From NCBI RefSeq assembly GCF_008711285.1, contig NZ_VXDC01000009.1:1-64000 (forward strand): 64,000 nucleotides of DNA. The letters are read 5' to 3'. The stretch comes from Roseibium aquae. Its GTDB lineage: Bacteria > Pseudomonadota > Alphaproteobacteria > Rhizobiales > Stappiaceae. The notes below the pieces were generated by a model, which was given only the letters and a program-made list of their open reading frames with translations, was not told the DNA's origin and ran no database searches. The translations under genes were made by a program, and so were the position numbers. Of the stretch, positions 45,657 to 55,223 are shown in pieces. The stretch's first letter is position 1; each line of letters starts with the position of its first letter.

Positions 45657-46828
45657 TGGCGGATAGCACCTTTCTCACCTGGCCATTCTTCGAAGACAGG
45701 CACCGCGAACTGAGCAAAGAGCTGGAGCAATGGGCCGGCTCAAATCTTGGCGAGGTCGATCACCACGACACGGACGCCACCTGCCGCATGCTCGTCGCCA
45801 TGCTTGGAGACGCCGGGTTTCTGACCCATTCCGGGATTGACCCGGAAGGCGATGCGCCGCTGGATGTGCGCAGCTTGTGCCTCATTCGCGAAACGCTCGC
45901 CCGCCACGATGGATTGGCCGATTTCGCCTTTGCCATGCAGGGCCTTGGAACCGGGGCGATTTCACTGTTCGGCTCACAGGATCAAAAGCGCGAATGGCTG
46001 CCGCTCACCCGTTCGGGGAAAGCCATCTCCGCCTTCGCCCTCACCGAACCTCAATCGGGATCGGATGTTGCCAATTCGATGATGATGGCGACGCGCGACG
46101 GCAACCATTTTGTGCTCAATGGCGAAAAGACCTGGATCTCCAACGGCGGGATCGCGGACGTTTACACGGTTTTCGCCTGCACGGGGGAAGCCCCGGGCGC
46201 CAAGGGCCTGTCCGCCTTCATTGTGCCCGCCGGCACGGCGGGTTTTGAGATCGCAGAGCGGCTTGAAACCATCGCACCGCATCCGCTCGCGACGCTGCGC
46301 TTCTGCGATGCCCGCATTCCGGCCTCCGCCATGCTCGGTCACGGCGGGGATGGGTTCAAGATCGCCATGTCCGTGCTGGACGTGTTCCGCTCCACAGTTG
46401 GCGCCGCGGCTCTCGGCTTTGCCCGCCGGGCTCTGGATGAAGCGCTTTCTCGGGTCACCCAACGGGAAATCCAGGGCGCGCCCCTGTTCGACCTGCAGAT
46501 GGTTCAGGCCAAAATCGCGGAGATGGCGCTGGATGTCGATGCCGCCGCGCTGTTGATCTACCGGGCGGCCTGGACCAAGGATAGCGGGGCGCCGCGCATC
46601 ACCCGCGAGGCGGCCATGGCCAAACTCTTCGCCACCGATCAGGCCCAACAGGTCATCGACAAGGCCGTCCAGCTCCACGGGGGCAACGGCGTGCGCTCCG
46701 GCGAAACCGTTGAACGGCTCTACCGGGAAATCCGGGCTTTGCGGATCTACGAAGGCGCTTCGGATGTCCAGAAGGTCATCATCGCGCGCCAGGCGCTCAC
46801 CGCGTTTCAGGAAGGACGGCCATGTTGA
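45656..46828 (+). CDS. Acyl-CoA dehydrogenase family protein
   Basis: A 390-residue FAD enzyme. It contains the FAD/substrate motifs [20 protein letters not shown] and [20 protein letters not shown], a helical C-terminal domain with [20 protein letters not shown], and the catalytic glutamate in [14 protein letters not shown]. All key positions look normal. It shares a base with the crotonase stop (TGATG) and overlaps the ligase by 7 bases. It would introduce a double bond in the acyl-CoA formed from the aromatic ring. The substrate is inferred from the operon. Confidence 0.92.
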   Translation: MADSTFLTWPFFEDRHRELSKELEQWAGSNLGEVDHHDTDATCRMLVAMLGDAGFLTHSGIDPEGDAPLDVRSLCLIRETLARHDGLADFAFAMQGLGTGAISLFGSQDQKREWLPLTRSGKAISAFALTEPQSGSDVANSMMMATRDGNHFVLNGEKTWISNGGIADVYTVFACTGEAPGAKGLSAFIVPAGTAGFEIAERLETIAPHPLATLRFCDARIPASAMLGHGGDGFKIAMSVLDVFRSTVGAAALGFARRALDEALSRVTQREIQGAPLFDLQMVQAKIAEMALDVDAAALLIYRAAWTKDSGAPRITREAAMAKLFATDQAQQVIDKAVQLHGGNGVRSGETVERLYREIRALRIYEGASDVQKVIIARQALTAFQEGRPC

Positions 46829-48441
46829 AGCCATCAGCCCACCACGACAGTTTCGCCAGGGACAACCTGCCCCCGCAGCACATGTGGCCGGACTTGATCC
46901 TCGACGGGTTCAACTATCCCGATCGCCTGAACGCTGCGGTCGAGCTGACCGACAAGATGGTCGAAAGGGGCTTTGGAGATCACACCGCGCTGATCGGCAA
47001 TGGCCGCCGCCGCACCTACAAGGAGCTGTCCGACTGGACCAACCGCCTCGCCCATGCGCTGGTGGAGGATCTTGGAGTGAAGCCCGGCAACAGGGTCCTG
47101 ATCCGCTCGGCCAACAACCCGGCCATGGTTGCCTGCTGGCTGGCCGCCACCAAGGCCGGCGCGGTTGTCGTCAACACCATGCCCATGCTGCGGGCGGTCG
47201 AACTCAAAAAATATGTCGAGCTTGCCGAGATCACACACGCCTTGTGCGACACGCGGCTGATGGATGAGTTGACATTGTGCGCCAAGGACAGCCCGATCCT
47301 CAACACTGTCGTCGGCTTTGACGGTACGTCGAACCATGACGCGGAACTCGATCGTCTGGCGCTGGAAAAGTCCGTCAAATTCGATGCGATTGAAACGTCC
47401 CAGGACGATGTGGCACTGCTCGGCTTCACCTCCGGATCGACCGGGGTGCCGAAGGCGACCATGCATTTCCACCGCGACCTTCTGATCATCGCCGACGGCT
47501 ATGCCCGGGAGGTGCTGAACGTTCACCCGGATGACGTTTTTGTCGGTTCTCCGCCGCTTGCCTTCACTTTCGGTCTTGGCGGGTTGGCGATCTTTCCGCT
47601 GCGTTTCGGCGCGGCCGCAACCCTCCTGGAACAGGCGACGCCGCCGAACATGATCGAGATCATCGAGAAGTTCAAAGCAACCGTCAGCTTCACCGCGCCG
47701 ACAGCCTACCGGGCCATGCTGAAGGCGATGGAGGAAGGCGCCGACCTTTCCTCCCTGCGCGCAGCTGTCTCGGCGGGGGAAACCCTCCCTGCCCCGGTCT
47801 ATGAGGAGTGGATGTCAAAGACCGGAAAACCGATGCTGGACGGCATTGGCGCGACCGAGATGCTGCACATCTTCATTTCCAACCGGTTCGACGATCACCG
47901 CCCGGCCTGCACCGGTAAACCCGTTACAGGCTATGAAGCCAAGATCATCGGCCCAAAGGGTGAAGACCTGCCCGATGGCGAGGTTGGCCGGTTGGCGGTT
48001 CGCGGGCCGACCGGGTGCCGCTACCTGCGCGGCGCGCGTCAGGAGGAATATGTCCAAAACGGCTGGAACATCACCGGGGATGCCTTTACGCGGGACGCGG
48101 ACGGCTATTTCCATTTCGCCGCCCGCAACGACGATATGATCATCTCCTCTGGCTACAACATCGCGGGCCCCGAAGTCGAAGCGGCCCTGCTCGCTCACGA
48201 CGCTGTGGCCGAATGCGCCGTGATCGGCGTGCCGGACGAGGAGCGCGGCGCGATCGTGCAAGCCCATGTGGTCCTGATGAGCGGCATCGAACCGTCGGAC
48301 ACCATGGTCAAGACCCTGCAAGACCATGTGAAGGCGACCATTGCCCCTTTCAAATATCCGCGCTCCGTGATCTTTACCGACACCTTGCCGAAGACAGCGA
48401 CAGGCAAGATCCAGCGCTTCCGGCTGAAAGACCCCGAATGA
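46822..48441 (+). CDS. AMP-forming aromatic acid-CoA ligase, probable 2-aminobenzoate-CoA ligase
   Basis: A 539-residue ANL-superfamily ligase. It has the phosphate-binding loop [16 protein letters not shown], the A5 segment [15 protein letters not shown], the hinge [20 protein letters not shown] and the C-terminal lysine motif [12 protein letters not shown]. The benzoate-CoA ligase type is suggested by [20 protein letters not shown]. With KynU making anthranilate next door and a 2-aminobenzoyl-CoA-type monooxygenase at the head of the operon, anthranilate (2-aminobenzoate) is the likely substrate. ATP, CoA and anthranilate would give 2-aminobenzoyl-CoA, AMP and PPi. Benzoate or salicylate are alternatives. 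Confidence 0.87.
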   Translation: MLKPSAHHDSFARDNLPPQHMWPDLILDGFNYPDRLNAAVELTDKMVERGFGDHTALIGNGRRRTYKELSDWTNRLAHALVEDLGVKPGNRVLIRSANNPAMVACWLAATKAGAVVVNTMPMLRAVELKKYVELAEITHALCDTRLMDELTLCAKDSPILNTVVGFDGTSNHDAELDRLALEKSVKFDAIETSQDDVALLGFTSGSTGVPKATMHFHRDLLIIADGYAREVLNVHPDDVFVGSPPLAFTFGLGGLAIFPLRFGAAATLLEQATPPNMIEIIEKFKATVSFTAPTAYRAMLKAMEEGADLSSLRAAVSAGETLPAPVYEEWMSKTGKPMLDGIGATEMLHIFISNRFDDHRPACTGKPVTGYEAKIIGPKGEDLPDGEVGRLAVRGPTGCRYLRGARQEEYVQNGWNITGDAFTRDADGYFHFAARNDDMIISSGYNIAGPEVEAALLAHDAVAECAVIGVPDEERGAIVQAHVVLMSGIEPSDTMVKTLQDHVKATIAPFKYPRSVIFTDTLPKTATGKIQRFRLKDPE

Positions 48442-49277
48442 CCCCTTCCGCCTACGATCCCGGCTCGGATGGAGCCAAGATGAACTACAAAGACGCCATG
48501 TCCTATGGCGATTATCTTCATCTATCGCCTGTCGTTTCGGCCCAGCATCCGCTGTCGAACGCCCATGACGAAATGTTGTTCATTATCCAGCATCAGACCA
48601 GCGAACTGTGGATGAAGCTGGCGATCCACGAGCTGATGAGCGCACGGGAGATGATGAATGCCGGCAACATGCCGCCGGCCTTCAAAATGCTGACGCGTGT
48701 GGCGCGGATCTTCGAGCAATTGAACGGCGCTTGGGACGTGCTGCGCACCATGACGCCGAGCGAATACACCGAGTTCCGCGACGATCTGGGCCCCTCCTCC
48801 GGCTTCCAGTCCTGGCAGTACCGGATGATCGAATTCATTCTCGGCAACCGCAATCCGAACATGGTCAAGCCCCATGCACATCACCCGGATATCGCCGCGG
48901 CGCTGGAGGCCGAGCTTGCCCGCCCGAGCTTTTATGATGATGCCGTGCGCCTGCTCTACACGACACTCGATGGCCCGGGTGCCGTCCCTCCGGCGCCAAA
49001 TCTGAACGCGCCACACGAGGCGAACGACGAGATCAAGGCGCGCTGGAAGACGGTTTACGAGAACGTCTCGGACTACTGGATGCTTTATGAACTGGCTGAG
49101 AAGCTCGTTGATATGGAAGATTATTTCCGCCGCTGGCGGTTCAATCATGTGACGACCGTGGAGCGCGTCATCGGTTTCAAGCGCGGCACCGGCGGCACGG
49201 CTGGCGTCGCTTATTTGCGGCGCATGCTCGAAGTCGAACTCTTCCCCGAACTCTGGCACGTGCGCGGAGACCTGTGA
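48438..49277 (+). CDS. kynA: Tryptophan 2,3-dioxygenase
   Basis: A 279-residue heme dioxygenase that opens the indole ring of L-tryptophan to N-formylkynurenine. Family marks are MLFIIQHQTSELWMKLAIHE, FQSWQYRMIEFILGNRNPNM, and the proximal heme histidine in RRWRFNHVTTVERVIGFK followed by RGTGGTAGVAYLRR. The ATG at 48438 overlaps the ligase stop (ATGA). It is followed 4 bases later by kynU. Its presence in the same operon as the anthranilate ligase indicates use of tryptophan as a carbon and nitrogen source, not only NAD synthesis; no later NAD-branch genes (kynurenine monooxygenase, hydroxyanthranilate dioxygenase) are seen. Confidence 0.97.
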   Translation: MTPSAYDPGSDGAKMNYKDAMSYGDYLHLSPVVSAQHPLSNAHDEMLFIIQHQTSELWMKLAIHELMSAREMMNAGNMPPAFKMLTRVARIFEQLNGAWDVLRTMTPSEYTEFRDDLGPSSGFQSWQYRMIEFILGNRNPNMVKPHAHHPDIAAALEAELARPSFYDDAVRLLYTTLDGPGAVPPAPNLNAPHEANDEIKARWKTVYENVSDYWMLYELAEKLVDMEDYFRRWRFNHVTTVERVIGFKRGTGGTAGVAYLRRMLEVELFPELWHVRGDL

Positions 49278-49281
49278 TCTC

Positions 49282-50490
49282 ATGAATGCCCCCGTCAAAC
49301 CCTTGACCCTGCCCAAAAAAGACCGCTTCGACATCCCCGATGGCGTTCTTTATCTCGATGGAAACTCCCTCGGTGTTCTGCCGAAAGGCGCCGCAGAGCG
49401 GGCGGCCAGGACAATCACCCAGGAATGGGGCGGTGAGCTCATCAAGGCCTGGAACACGGCTGGATGGATGGCGCTGCCGCAAGTCGTGGGCGACCGGATC
49501 GCGTCGCTGATCGGCGCGCCCGAAGGTTCGGTCGCGACCGGCGATACCCTGTCCATCAAGGTCTATCAGGCTGTTGCGGCCGGTTTGAAAATGCGGCCGG
49601 ACCGGAAAGTTATTCTGTCGGACACCGGCAATTTCCCGACCGATCTCTACATGGTCGAGGGCCTCATCAAGACAATCGGCAAGGACTACGAGCTGCGCAC
49701 GGTTGCCCCGGAGGCCGTGGCGGATGCGATCTGCGAAGACGTCGCCGTCGTAATGCTGACCCAGGTCGACTATCGCACCGGGCGGATGCACGACATGGCC
49801 GCGCTCACCAAGGCAGCCCATGCCGCTGGGGCCGTGATGATCTGGGATCTGGCGCACTCCGCCGGGGCGGTTCCGGTCGATCTGGCCGGATGCCATTGTG
49901 AATTCGCCGTCGGTTGCAGCTACAAGTATCTCAATGGCGGCCCTGGAGCACCGGCCTTCATTTATTGCCGTCCGGATCTCGTTGAAACAGTCGAGCCGGC
50001 GCTGGCCGGATGGCTCGGCCATGACGCGCCTTTCGCGATGGAAATGAATTACCGGCCCGCGATGAGCACGGAGCGCCTGCGCATCGGGACGCCCTCCATT
50101 GTTCAGCTGTCCATTCTGGACGAAGCGCTCAACGCTTTTGAAGGCGTCACCATGGACGAGATCCGCGCTGCCTCCATCCGGCTCTCCGAACGGTTCATTC
50201 AGGAAGTCGAGGCGCGCTGCCCGATGCTCGTCCTCGCCTCGCCGCGCAATCCCGATAACCGGGGGTCGCAAGTCTCCTTTGCCTTCGAGAACGGGTATGA
50301 AGCGATACAGGCACTGATTGCGCGCGGCGTGATCGGCGATTTCCGGGCACCGAACATCATGCGCTTCGGCTTTACCCCGCTTTATCTCGATGAAACGGAC
50401 GTCGTGAAAGCCGCGGAAATCCTCGAGGGCATCATGGCGAGCGAAGCCTGGAAAGATCCGAAATACGCGGTTCGCGCGCGCGTGACCTGA
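49282..50490 (+). CDS. kynU: Kynureninase
   Basis: A 402-residue PLP enzyme that splits L-kynurenine to anthranilate and L-alanine. It begins with KKDRFDIPDGVLYLDGNSLG, the typical kynureninase opening. The PLP aspartate region is MIWDLAHSAGAVPVDLAGCH and the Schiff-base lysine is K215 in GCSYKYLNGGPGAPAF. The C-terminal domain carries the FGFTPLYLDETDVVKAAE segment. It lies 4 bases after kynA and 36 bases before the Rid-family gene. It provides anthranilate to the ligase in the same operon. Confidence 0.96.
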   Translation: MNAPVKPLTLPKKDRFDIPDGVLYLDGNSLGVLPKGAAERAARTITQEWGGELIKAWNTAGWMALPQVVGDRIASLIGAPEGSVATGDTLSIKVYQAVAAGLKMRPDRKVILSDTGNFPTDLYMVEGLIKTIGKDYELRTVAPEAVADAICEDVAVVMLTQVDYRTGRMHDMAALTKAAHAAGAVMIWDLAHSAGAVPVDLAGCHCEFAVGCSYKYLNGGPGAPAFIYCRPDLVETVEPALAGWLGHDAPFAMEMNYRPAMSTERLRIGTPSIVQLSILDEALNAFEGVTMDEIRAASIRLSERFIQEVEARCPMLVLASPRNPDNRGSQVSFAFENGYEAIQALIARGVIGDFRAPNIMRFGFTPLYLDETDVVKAAEILEGIMASEAWKDPKYAVRARVT

Positions 50491-50526
50491 CCCGGCCCAT
50501 CAAGACACAACACTGGACACACCATC

Positions 50527-50928
50527 ATGAGCCACAAAGTCATTCAGCCGGAAGGCTGGGCCCCGGCCAAGGGCTACGCCAACGCCATGCTGACCCCGGA
50601 CGGGACGCTTTATGTCGGCGGCCAGATCGGCTGGAACGCCGAACAGAAATTCGAGCATCACGATTTCATCGGCCAGATGGAGCAGGCTTTGAAAAACATT
50701 GTCGCCGTGGTCGAAGCCGCCGGCGGCAAGCCTGAGGACGTTGTGCGCCTGACATGGTTCGTTACCGACAAGAAGACCTATCTTGCCCATCAGCGCGAGG
50801 TCGGCCAGGCCTATCAGCGCATCTTCGGCAAACACTTCCCCGCCATGTCGATGCTGGTGGTATCAGAACTGGTCGAAGATGAAGCGCTGGTCGAGATCGA
50901 GGCGACAGCCGTCCTGAAGAAGGCCTGA
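50527..50928 (+). CDS. RidA/YjgF/Rid-family protein lacking the usual active-site arginine
   Basis: A 133-residue small trimeric-type protein of the Rid family, with GTLYVGGQIGWNAEQKFEHH, KNIVAVVEAAGGKPEDVVRL and EDEALVEIEATAVL. Classical RidA hydrolyses enamines/imines such as 2-aminoacrylate using an Arg in a PARS-type motif; here the motif reads FPAMSMLVVSEL, so the Arg is replaced by Met. It thus belongs to a different Rid subgroup. As the last gene of the operon it may act on, or detoxify, an amino-cyclohexene or ring-opened enamine intermediate that must lose ammonia in 2-aminobenzoyl-CoA catabolism. That job is an inference. Confidence 0.85.
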   Translation: MSHKVIQPEGWAPAKGYANAMLTPDGTLYVGGQIGWNAEQKFEHHDFIGQMEQALKNIVAVVEAAGGKPEDVVRLTWFVTDKKTYLAHQREVGQAYQRIFGKHFPAMSMLVVSELVEDEALVEIEATAVLKKA

Positions 50929-50993
50929 CACGCGCAGGCCGACGCCCCTGCCGGCTTCCACAGCCGCACAGCGGAAGTACAGACACAAAAGAA

Positions 50994-51020
50994 AAAGGGC
51001 GGCCCGGTGAGCCGCCCTTT
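50994..51020. terminator. Bidirectional rho-independent terminator
   Basis: AAAGGGCGGC (50994-51003), a 7-base loop and GCCGCCCTTT (51011-51020) form a perfect 10-bp stem, with A bases before and T bases at the end on +. It lies between the convergent kynurenine operon (+) and cytochrome bd genes (-) and can end both, although the U-tracts are short. Confidence 0.8.
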
Positions 51021-51040
51021 ATCGTTGCGCCGTCTATCGA

Positions 51041-52051
51041 TCAGTCGTAGCGCAACTCGGTCGCCTTGCCCCGGAAGACGGTGTAGGCAAGGATCGTGTA
51101 ACCGATGATCACCGGCAGAACGAACACCGCCCCAATCAGGATGATGAACAGGCTTTCAGGAGCGCTGGCGCTTTCATAGAGGGTCAGCCGTTCCGGCACC
51201 ACATAGGGATAGAACGAATAGGCCAAGCCGGAGAACGCCAGCACGAACAAGCTGGATGTGGCGGCGAACGGCACCCATGACCATTTGTCGTTCCTTGCGG
51301 GCAGATGCTGCAGGGTGGTCCAGAGAATGAACAGCATCAAACCGGCCATCAGCGGCAGCGGGGCAAGCAGGATCATCGAGGGAAACGAAAACCACTTGTC
51401 GAAGATCCGCTCACTGACCAACGGGCTTGCAAGGGAAATGGCCGCAAAACCCATGACCACACCCCACAGCCGTGTCCGCGCCCAGCGGATGGCCTTGAGC
51501 TGGAGCACATCTTCACACTTGTAGATCAGCCAAGCGGCCCCGATCAGCCCATAGCCTGCCGTCAAGCACGCGGCCGTCAGGATCCCGAAGCCGATGGTGG
51601 CGGGGGTGTGTTCCAGGCCCATGATGTAGAGCCCAAGCATGTAGCCCTGAGCCAAAGACGCGGACAAGGAACCGGCAAAGAAAGCCTGGTTCCAGCGCAG
51701 TTTCTGCTTGCCGCTGGTCTTGGCCCGAAACTCGAAAGCCACACCGCGCAAGATCAAGCCGATCAGCATGACCGCCACGGGCAGATAAAGCGCGGTCAGG
51801 ATGACCCCATGCGCCACGGGAAACGCCACCAGCAAAAGGCCAACGGCCAGCACGAGCCAGGTTTCATTGGCATCCCAAAACGGCCCGATCGCGGCAATCA
51901 TACGGTCCTTTTCATCCTCGTCGGCCAGGGGCAGGAGAATGCCCACGCCAAGATCGAAGCCGTCGAGAACAACATAGACGAGGATCGAGATGCCCATCAG
52001 GGCGGCAAAGGCCAGCGGAAGCCAGACGGTTGGATCTCCGAATAGGGTCAT
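51041..52051 (-). CDS. cioB: Cytochrome bd-type (cyanide-insensitive) ubiquinol oxidase subunit II
   Basis: A 336-residue membrane subunit of the bd oxidase, which reduces oxygen to water with quinol electrons. The opening WLPLAFAALMGISILVYVVL and LDGFDLGVGILLPLADEDEK are typical of subunit II. AAIGPFWDANETWLVLAVGL is strongly conserved in the CioB/AppB branch, and FEFRAKTSGKQKLRWNQAFF supports it. About eight transmembrane helices can be seen. It lies 5 bases after cioA. No CydX-like small gene fits before the terminator. Known synonyms are cydB and appB. Confidence 0.95.
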   Translation of the reverse strand: MTLFGDPTVWLPLAFAALMGISILVYVVLDGFDLGVGILLPLADEDEKDRMIAAIGPFWDANETWLVLAVGLLLVAFPVAHGVILTALYLPVAVMLIGLILRGVAFEFRAKTSGKQKLRWNQAFFAGSLSASLAQGYMLGLYIMGLEHTPATIGFGILTAACLTAGYGLIGAAWLIYKCEDVLQLKAIRWARTRLWGVVMGFAAISLASPLVSERIFDKWFSFPSMILLAPLPLMAGLMLFILWTTLQHLPARNDKWSWVPFAATSSLFVLAFSGLAYSFYPYVVPERLTLYESASAPESLFIILIGAVFVLPVIIGYTILAYTVFRGKATELRYD

Positions 52052-52056
52052 GCGTC

Positions 52057-53433
52057 TTACTCCCCCGGAACCAGGGCCACCTGGGCCGCACCGGAATGCG
52101 GCCGGGTGTCTTCCCCGTCACTCGCCTTGCGGGCCAGGCGGAACATCACCGTGACATAGGCCACAAGAAGCACCGCATACACGATCAGATAGGCGGCCAA
52201 TGTCGTTGCCACCATGGGCGCGGGCACATCGGCCACGGCCGCCTCGGTGGTCAGGACGCCCTGCACCAACCACGGCTGACGGCCGATTTCCGTCGTGTAC
52301 CATCCAGCCAGCGTGGCCACCCAGCCGGAGAAGGTCATCGCGACCAGGCCGCGCAACAGCCACGGGTTCAGACCGTCCACACCGCCCTTGCGGCGCATCA
52401 TGATCACGGTTGTCCAGCTCATCAGAAGCATCAGCACGCCGGTCCCGACCATCACCCGGAATGACCAGAAAACGGGCGCCACAGGAGGATGAAGCGCAGT
52501 ACCATCCTCGGCATAGAAATCGTTCAGGCCGGGCACCACACCCGCGGGATCATGCTTCAGGATCAGGGAGGCTCCGTTCGGTATGCCGATTTCAAAGTCG
52601 TTCTGGCGCTTTTCCTCATCCGGCAAGGCAAACAGAAGCAGCGGCACATGGGACGAGGTTTCCCAGTTGCCTTCCATCGCCGCCACTTTCTGCGGCTGAT
52701 GCTCGAGGGTGTTCAACCCATGCATGTCGCCGGCCCAGATCTGGATCGGGATCAGGATGGCGGCCATCCAGGCGCCGGTCTTCAGCGTCAGGCGCACGCC
52801 CTTCGACCGGTCCCCGATCAGCCGCCGGTAGGCCGACACACCGGTGATCAGGAACGCGACCGTCAATCCGCTGGCCAGCAACATATGCGCGAGCCGGTAT
52901 GGCATGGACGGATTGAAGACGATTGCCCACCAGTCGGTCGCATGCACGATCCCGTCCCGCAGCTCAAAACCGGCCGGCGTGTGCATCCATGAATTCAGAA
53001 CCAGGATCCAGAATGCGCTCATCGTGGTGCCGAACGCCACCAGGAAGGTGGCCAGGGTATGCAGCCAGTTGGGCACGCGCGATGCGCCGAACAGCATGAT
53101 CCCCAGGAAAGCCGCTTCCAGGAAAAAGGCGGTCAGCACTTCATAGGCCAGAAGCGGCCCAGCCACATTGCCGACCGTTTCCATGAAGCCGGGCCAGTTC
53201 GTGCCGAACTGGAAGCTCATGGTAATGCCGCTCACCACCCCGAGCCCGAAGGACAGGGCGAAGATCTTGACCCAGAACATGTAGGCCGCCATCCAACGGT
53301 CGTCGCCGGTCGCGTTGAAGCGCAGTTTGAAGAACAGCAGCACCCACCCGAGCGCGATGGTGATCGTCGGGAACAGGATGTGAAACGAGATATTGGCCGC
53401 GAACTGAATCCGGCTGAGAAGAAGCTCTTCCAT
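52057..53433 (-). CDS. cioA: Cytochrome bd-type (cyanide-insensitive) ubiquinol oxidase subunit I
   Basis: A 458-residue heme-bearing subunit. The heme histidines are visible in NISFHILFPTITIALGW and in NPSMPYRLAHMLLASG. The quinol-binding region carries the conserved GNWETSSHVPLLLFALP, but the Q-loop is short, which separates the cyanide-insensitive branch from E. coli CydA (about 522 residues). GWYTTEIGRQPWLVQGVLTT is the conserved GRQPW segment. About nine transmembrane helices are expected. The ATG at 53433 has an AGGA-rich ribosome site. No CydDC exporter genes lie nearby. Such oxidases support growth at low oxygen or under cyanide or nitrosative stress. Confidence 0.95.
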   Translation of the reverse strand: MEELLLSRIQFAANISFHILFPTITIALGWVLLFFKLRFNATGDDRWMAAYMFWVKIFALSFGLGVVSGITMSFQFGTNWPGFMETVGNVAGPLLAYEVLTAFFLEAAFLGIMLFGASRVPNWLHTLATFLVAFGTTMSAFWILVLNSWMHTPAGFELRDGIVHATDWWAIVFNPSMPYRLAHMLLASGLTVAFLITGVSAYRRLIGDRSKGVRLTLKTGAWMAAILIPIQIWAGDMHGLNTLEHQPQKVAAMEGNWETSSHVPLLLFALPDEEKRQNDFEIGIPNGASLILKHDPAGVVPGLNDFYAEDGTALHPPVAPVFWSFRVMVGTGVLMLLMSWTTVIMMRRKGGVDGLNPWLLRGLVAMTFSGWVATLAGWYTTEIGRQPWLVQGVLTTEAAVADVPAPMVATTLAAYLIVYAVLLVAYVTVMFRLARKASDGEDTRPHSGAAQVALVPGE

Positions 53434-53958
53434 GGGTCCTTCCTGGCGCGCATGCCTGACAAGGTGACTGTATGACCCGTGATATGGATGAGCGTTACCA
53501 CCTACTCAATATCCAATCGGCCACCTGCGGCGACACGCCCTGCGGCAGCCGGTCACATGCGATTTTACATTGCTTACAAGAGGTTAACGGAAGGGATTTC
53601 CAAGGTCAGACCGGCAGCACCGGGCCACACGTCTCACAGGCGCTTCAACCAGAACTTTCACGGCCGCAAGCACAAGCTGCGGATGCCCGGAGTGAGACCG
53701 TCAGGCGGCGCCGCTCCCACGCCTCGCGCCGGATCGGCGCGGCACGAGGCGCCACCGGGTTGGCACTGAAAACATGAAGAAATTCCCGCAGGATGGCGCG
53801 GCAAAGGCCGCCTGGACGCATGTTTGACCTTGCAAACCGAGCGGCATCGCGAAACGATACGAGTCTATTTCGCAGATCGTGCCGCATTTGCAGCTCTCGC
53901 CTCGCGGCGGAAGCCGATATTCAACGTCAAAACAAGAAAAGTCTCTCGGGAGGACACC
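53434..53958. other. Intergenic region between cioA and the NMT1-type transporter
   Basis: This 525-base gap separates the divergent cioA (-) and binding-protein (+) genes, so it should hold both promoters. No gene with codon-use or family support was found. A GC-rich hairpin with an internal bulge lies at 53721-53750: outer arms GCCTCG/CGAGGC and inner arms CGCCG/CGGCG. It has no U-tract on either side and so is not a typical terminator. No FNR-type TTGAT-N4-ATCAA box was seen. Confidence 0.45.
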
Positions 53959-54978
53959 ATGAAAAAACTGAACCGCCGTCAGGCCCTTGGCCTTCTGGGG
54001 GCTACGGCCGCCGCATCCGCCCTGCCCATGCCGGCAATCGCGCAGAACCGGAAACTCGTGCTCGGCGCGCTTCGATTCACCAGCCATGCGGGCAGTTTCA
54101 TCGCCTTTGAGCGCGGTTACTTCGCCGATGCCGGACTGGACGTGGAACTGAAGTTCTTCGAAGCGGCCCAGCCGATGGCGGTCGCCATCGCCTCTGGCGA
54201 TGTGGACTACGGCATCACCGCCATTTCCGGGGGTCTCATTTCCCTTGCCGACAAAGGCGCGGTGAAGGTGATCGGCGGCTCATTGTCGGAAGAACCGGGA
54301 ATCGACGGGCAAAAGATTTTGGCCTCGGACGCTGCGTTTCAGGCGGGTCTGACCTCACCCGCCGCACTCGATGGCAAAACCTTTGGCATGACAACCGCCG
54401 GCTCATCCTTCCACTACATGGGCTCGAAAATCGCCGCGGACGAAGGGGTCTCCCTGCGGTTCAAGCCCCTCCAGAAGGTTGGCGCGGTGATTGGGGCCTT
54501 GAAATCCGGGCAGATCGACGCCTGGTCTATCGTTCCCCACATCGCCAAGCCACTGGCCGGATCGGGCGCGATCCACATCATTGGCAATGTTTCGGACTAT
54601 CTGCCCGATTATCAGGTCACCACGGTGTTCACCTCGGCGAAAAATGCCGCCGACGAACGCGCGATGACGCAGGATTTTCTGGCCGGCTATTCGCGCGGGG
54701 TCAGCGATTACAACAAGACCATGATCGACAATGGCGGCAGCGCGGAAGGCGTCGACGAACTTGTCGATCTGCTTCACAAATACGTCTACACGGACCGTCC
54801 CCGCGAAAAGGCGGTGGGGCCCATTGTGGACGGCACCATGCGGCTGAATGAGAACGCGTCGCTCAACATGGCCTCCGTCGAGGATCAGTTGAGCTGGTTC
54901 CAGGCGGAAGATCTGGTGAGCCGCGACATCACGCTCGACACCCTGGTCGACCCCAGCTACGTCGACGAAAAAGCCTAG
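53959..54978 (+). CDS. ABC transporter substrate-binding protein (NMT1/SsuA type)
   Basis: A 339-residue periplasmic protein. The N-terminus MKKLNRRQALGLLGATAAAS has paired arginines and a hydrophobic core ending PMPAIAQ, a Tat- or Sec-type signal. The body is of the NMT1/THI5-like and SsuA/TauA kind: AFERGYFADAGLDVELKFFE, QPMAVAIASGDVDYGITAIS and GALKSGQIDAWSIVPHIA. The ATG at 53959 has an excellent GGGAGGA site; the frame is open upstream to 53824 but without a signal peptide there. It is followed by an ATPase and a permease. Related importers carry sulfonates, taurine, thiamine precursors or aromatic acids such as phthalate. Next to paa genes, an aromatic acid is plausible. Confidence 0.88.
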   Translation: MKKLNRRQALGLLGATAAASALPMPAIAQNRKLVLGALRFTSHAGSFIAFERGYFADAGLDVELKFFEAAQPMAVAIASGDVDYGITAISGGLISLADKGAVKVIGGSLSEEPGIDGQKILASDAAFQAGLTSPAALDGKTFGMTTAGSSFHYMGSKIAADEGVSLRFKPLQKVGAVIGALKSGQIDAWSIVPHIAKPLAGSGAIHIIGNVSDYLPDYQVTTVFTSAKNAADERAMTQDFLAGYSRGVSDYNKTMIDNGGSAEGVDELVDLLHKYVYTDRPREKAVGPIVDGTMRLNENASLNMASVEDQLSWFQAEDLVSRDITLDTLVDPSYVDEKA

Positions 54979-54998
54979 AGCATCTCCTGACAAGACCG

Positions 54999-55013
54999 GA
55001 TCGCTTCGCGATC
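54999..55013. other. Intercistronic hairpin after the binding-protein gene
   Basis: GATCGC-TTC-GCGATC is a perfect 6-bp stem with a 3-base loop, 21 bases after the binding-protein stop, in a 245-base gap before the ATPase. Without a U-tract it is not a strong terminator. It could stabilise the binding-protein part of the message. The rest of the gap shows no gene. Confidence 0.35.
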
Positions 55014-55223
55014 ATTCGGTTCACGAAGAAATGCAGCAAGGCGCAAAAAGTGCGGGCAATTTTTCCCGGTGAGGTTGGAGCATGCCGCTGCAATCTGGCC
55101 GGGAATTGCTCTGGCGCGCTTGTCCCCGCTGTGCGGATCCGGCTCAAGGCGGGGATCGGCCGGTCAAACCAATCGAAGGGCTGGAAGCGGATTGTATTCG
55201 CGGCCCCAGTTCACGGGATGTGC

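Noticed and set aside
53472..53777. A 101-codon + frame in the gap upstream of cioA
   Set aside because: No ribosome site, no family resemblance, and Arg/Ser-rich composition typical of chance frames in GC-rich DNA.
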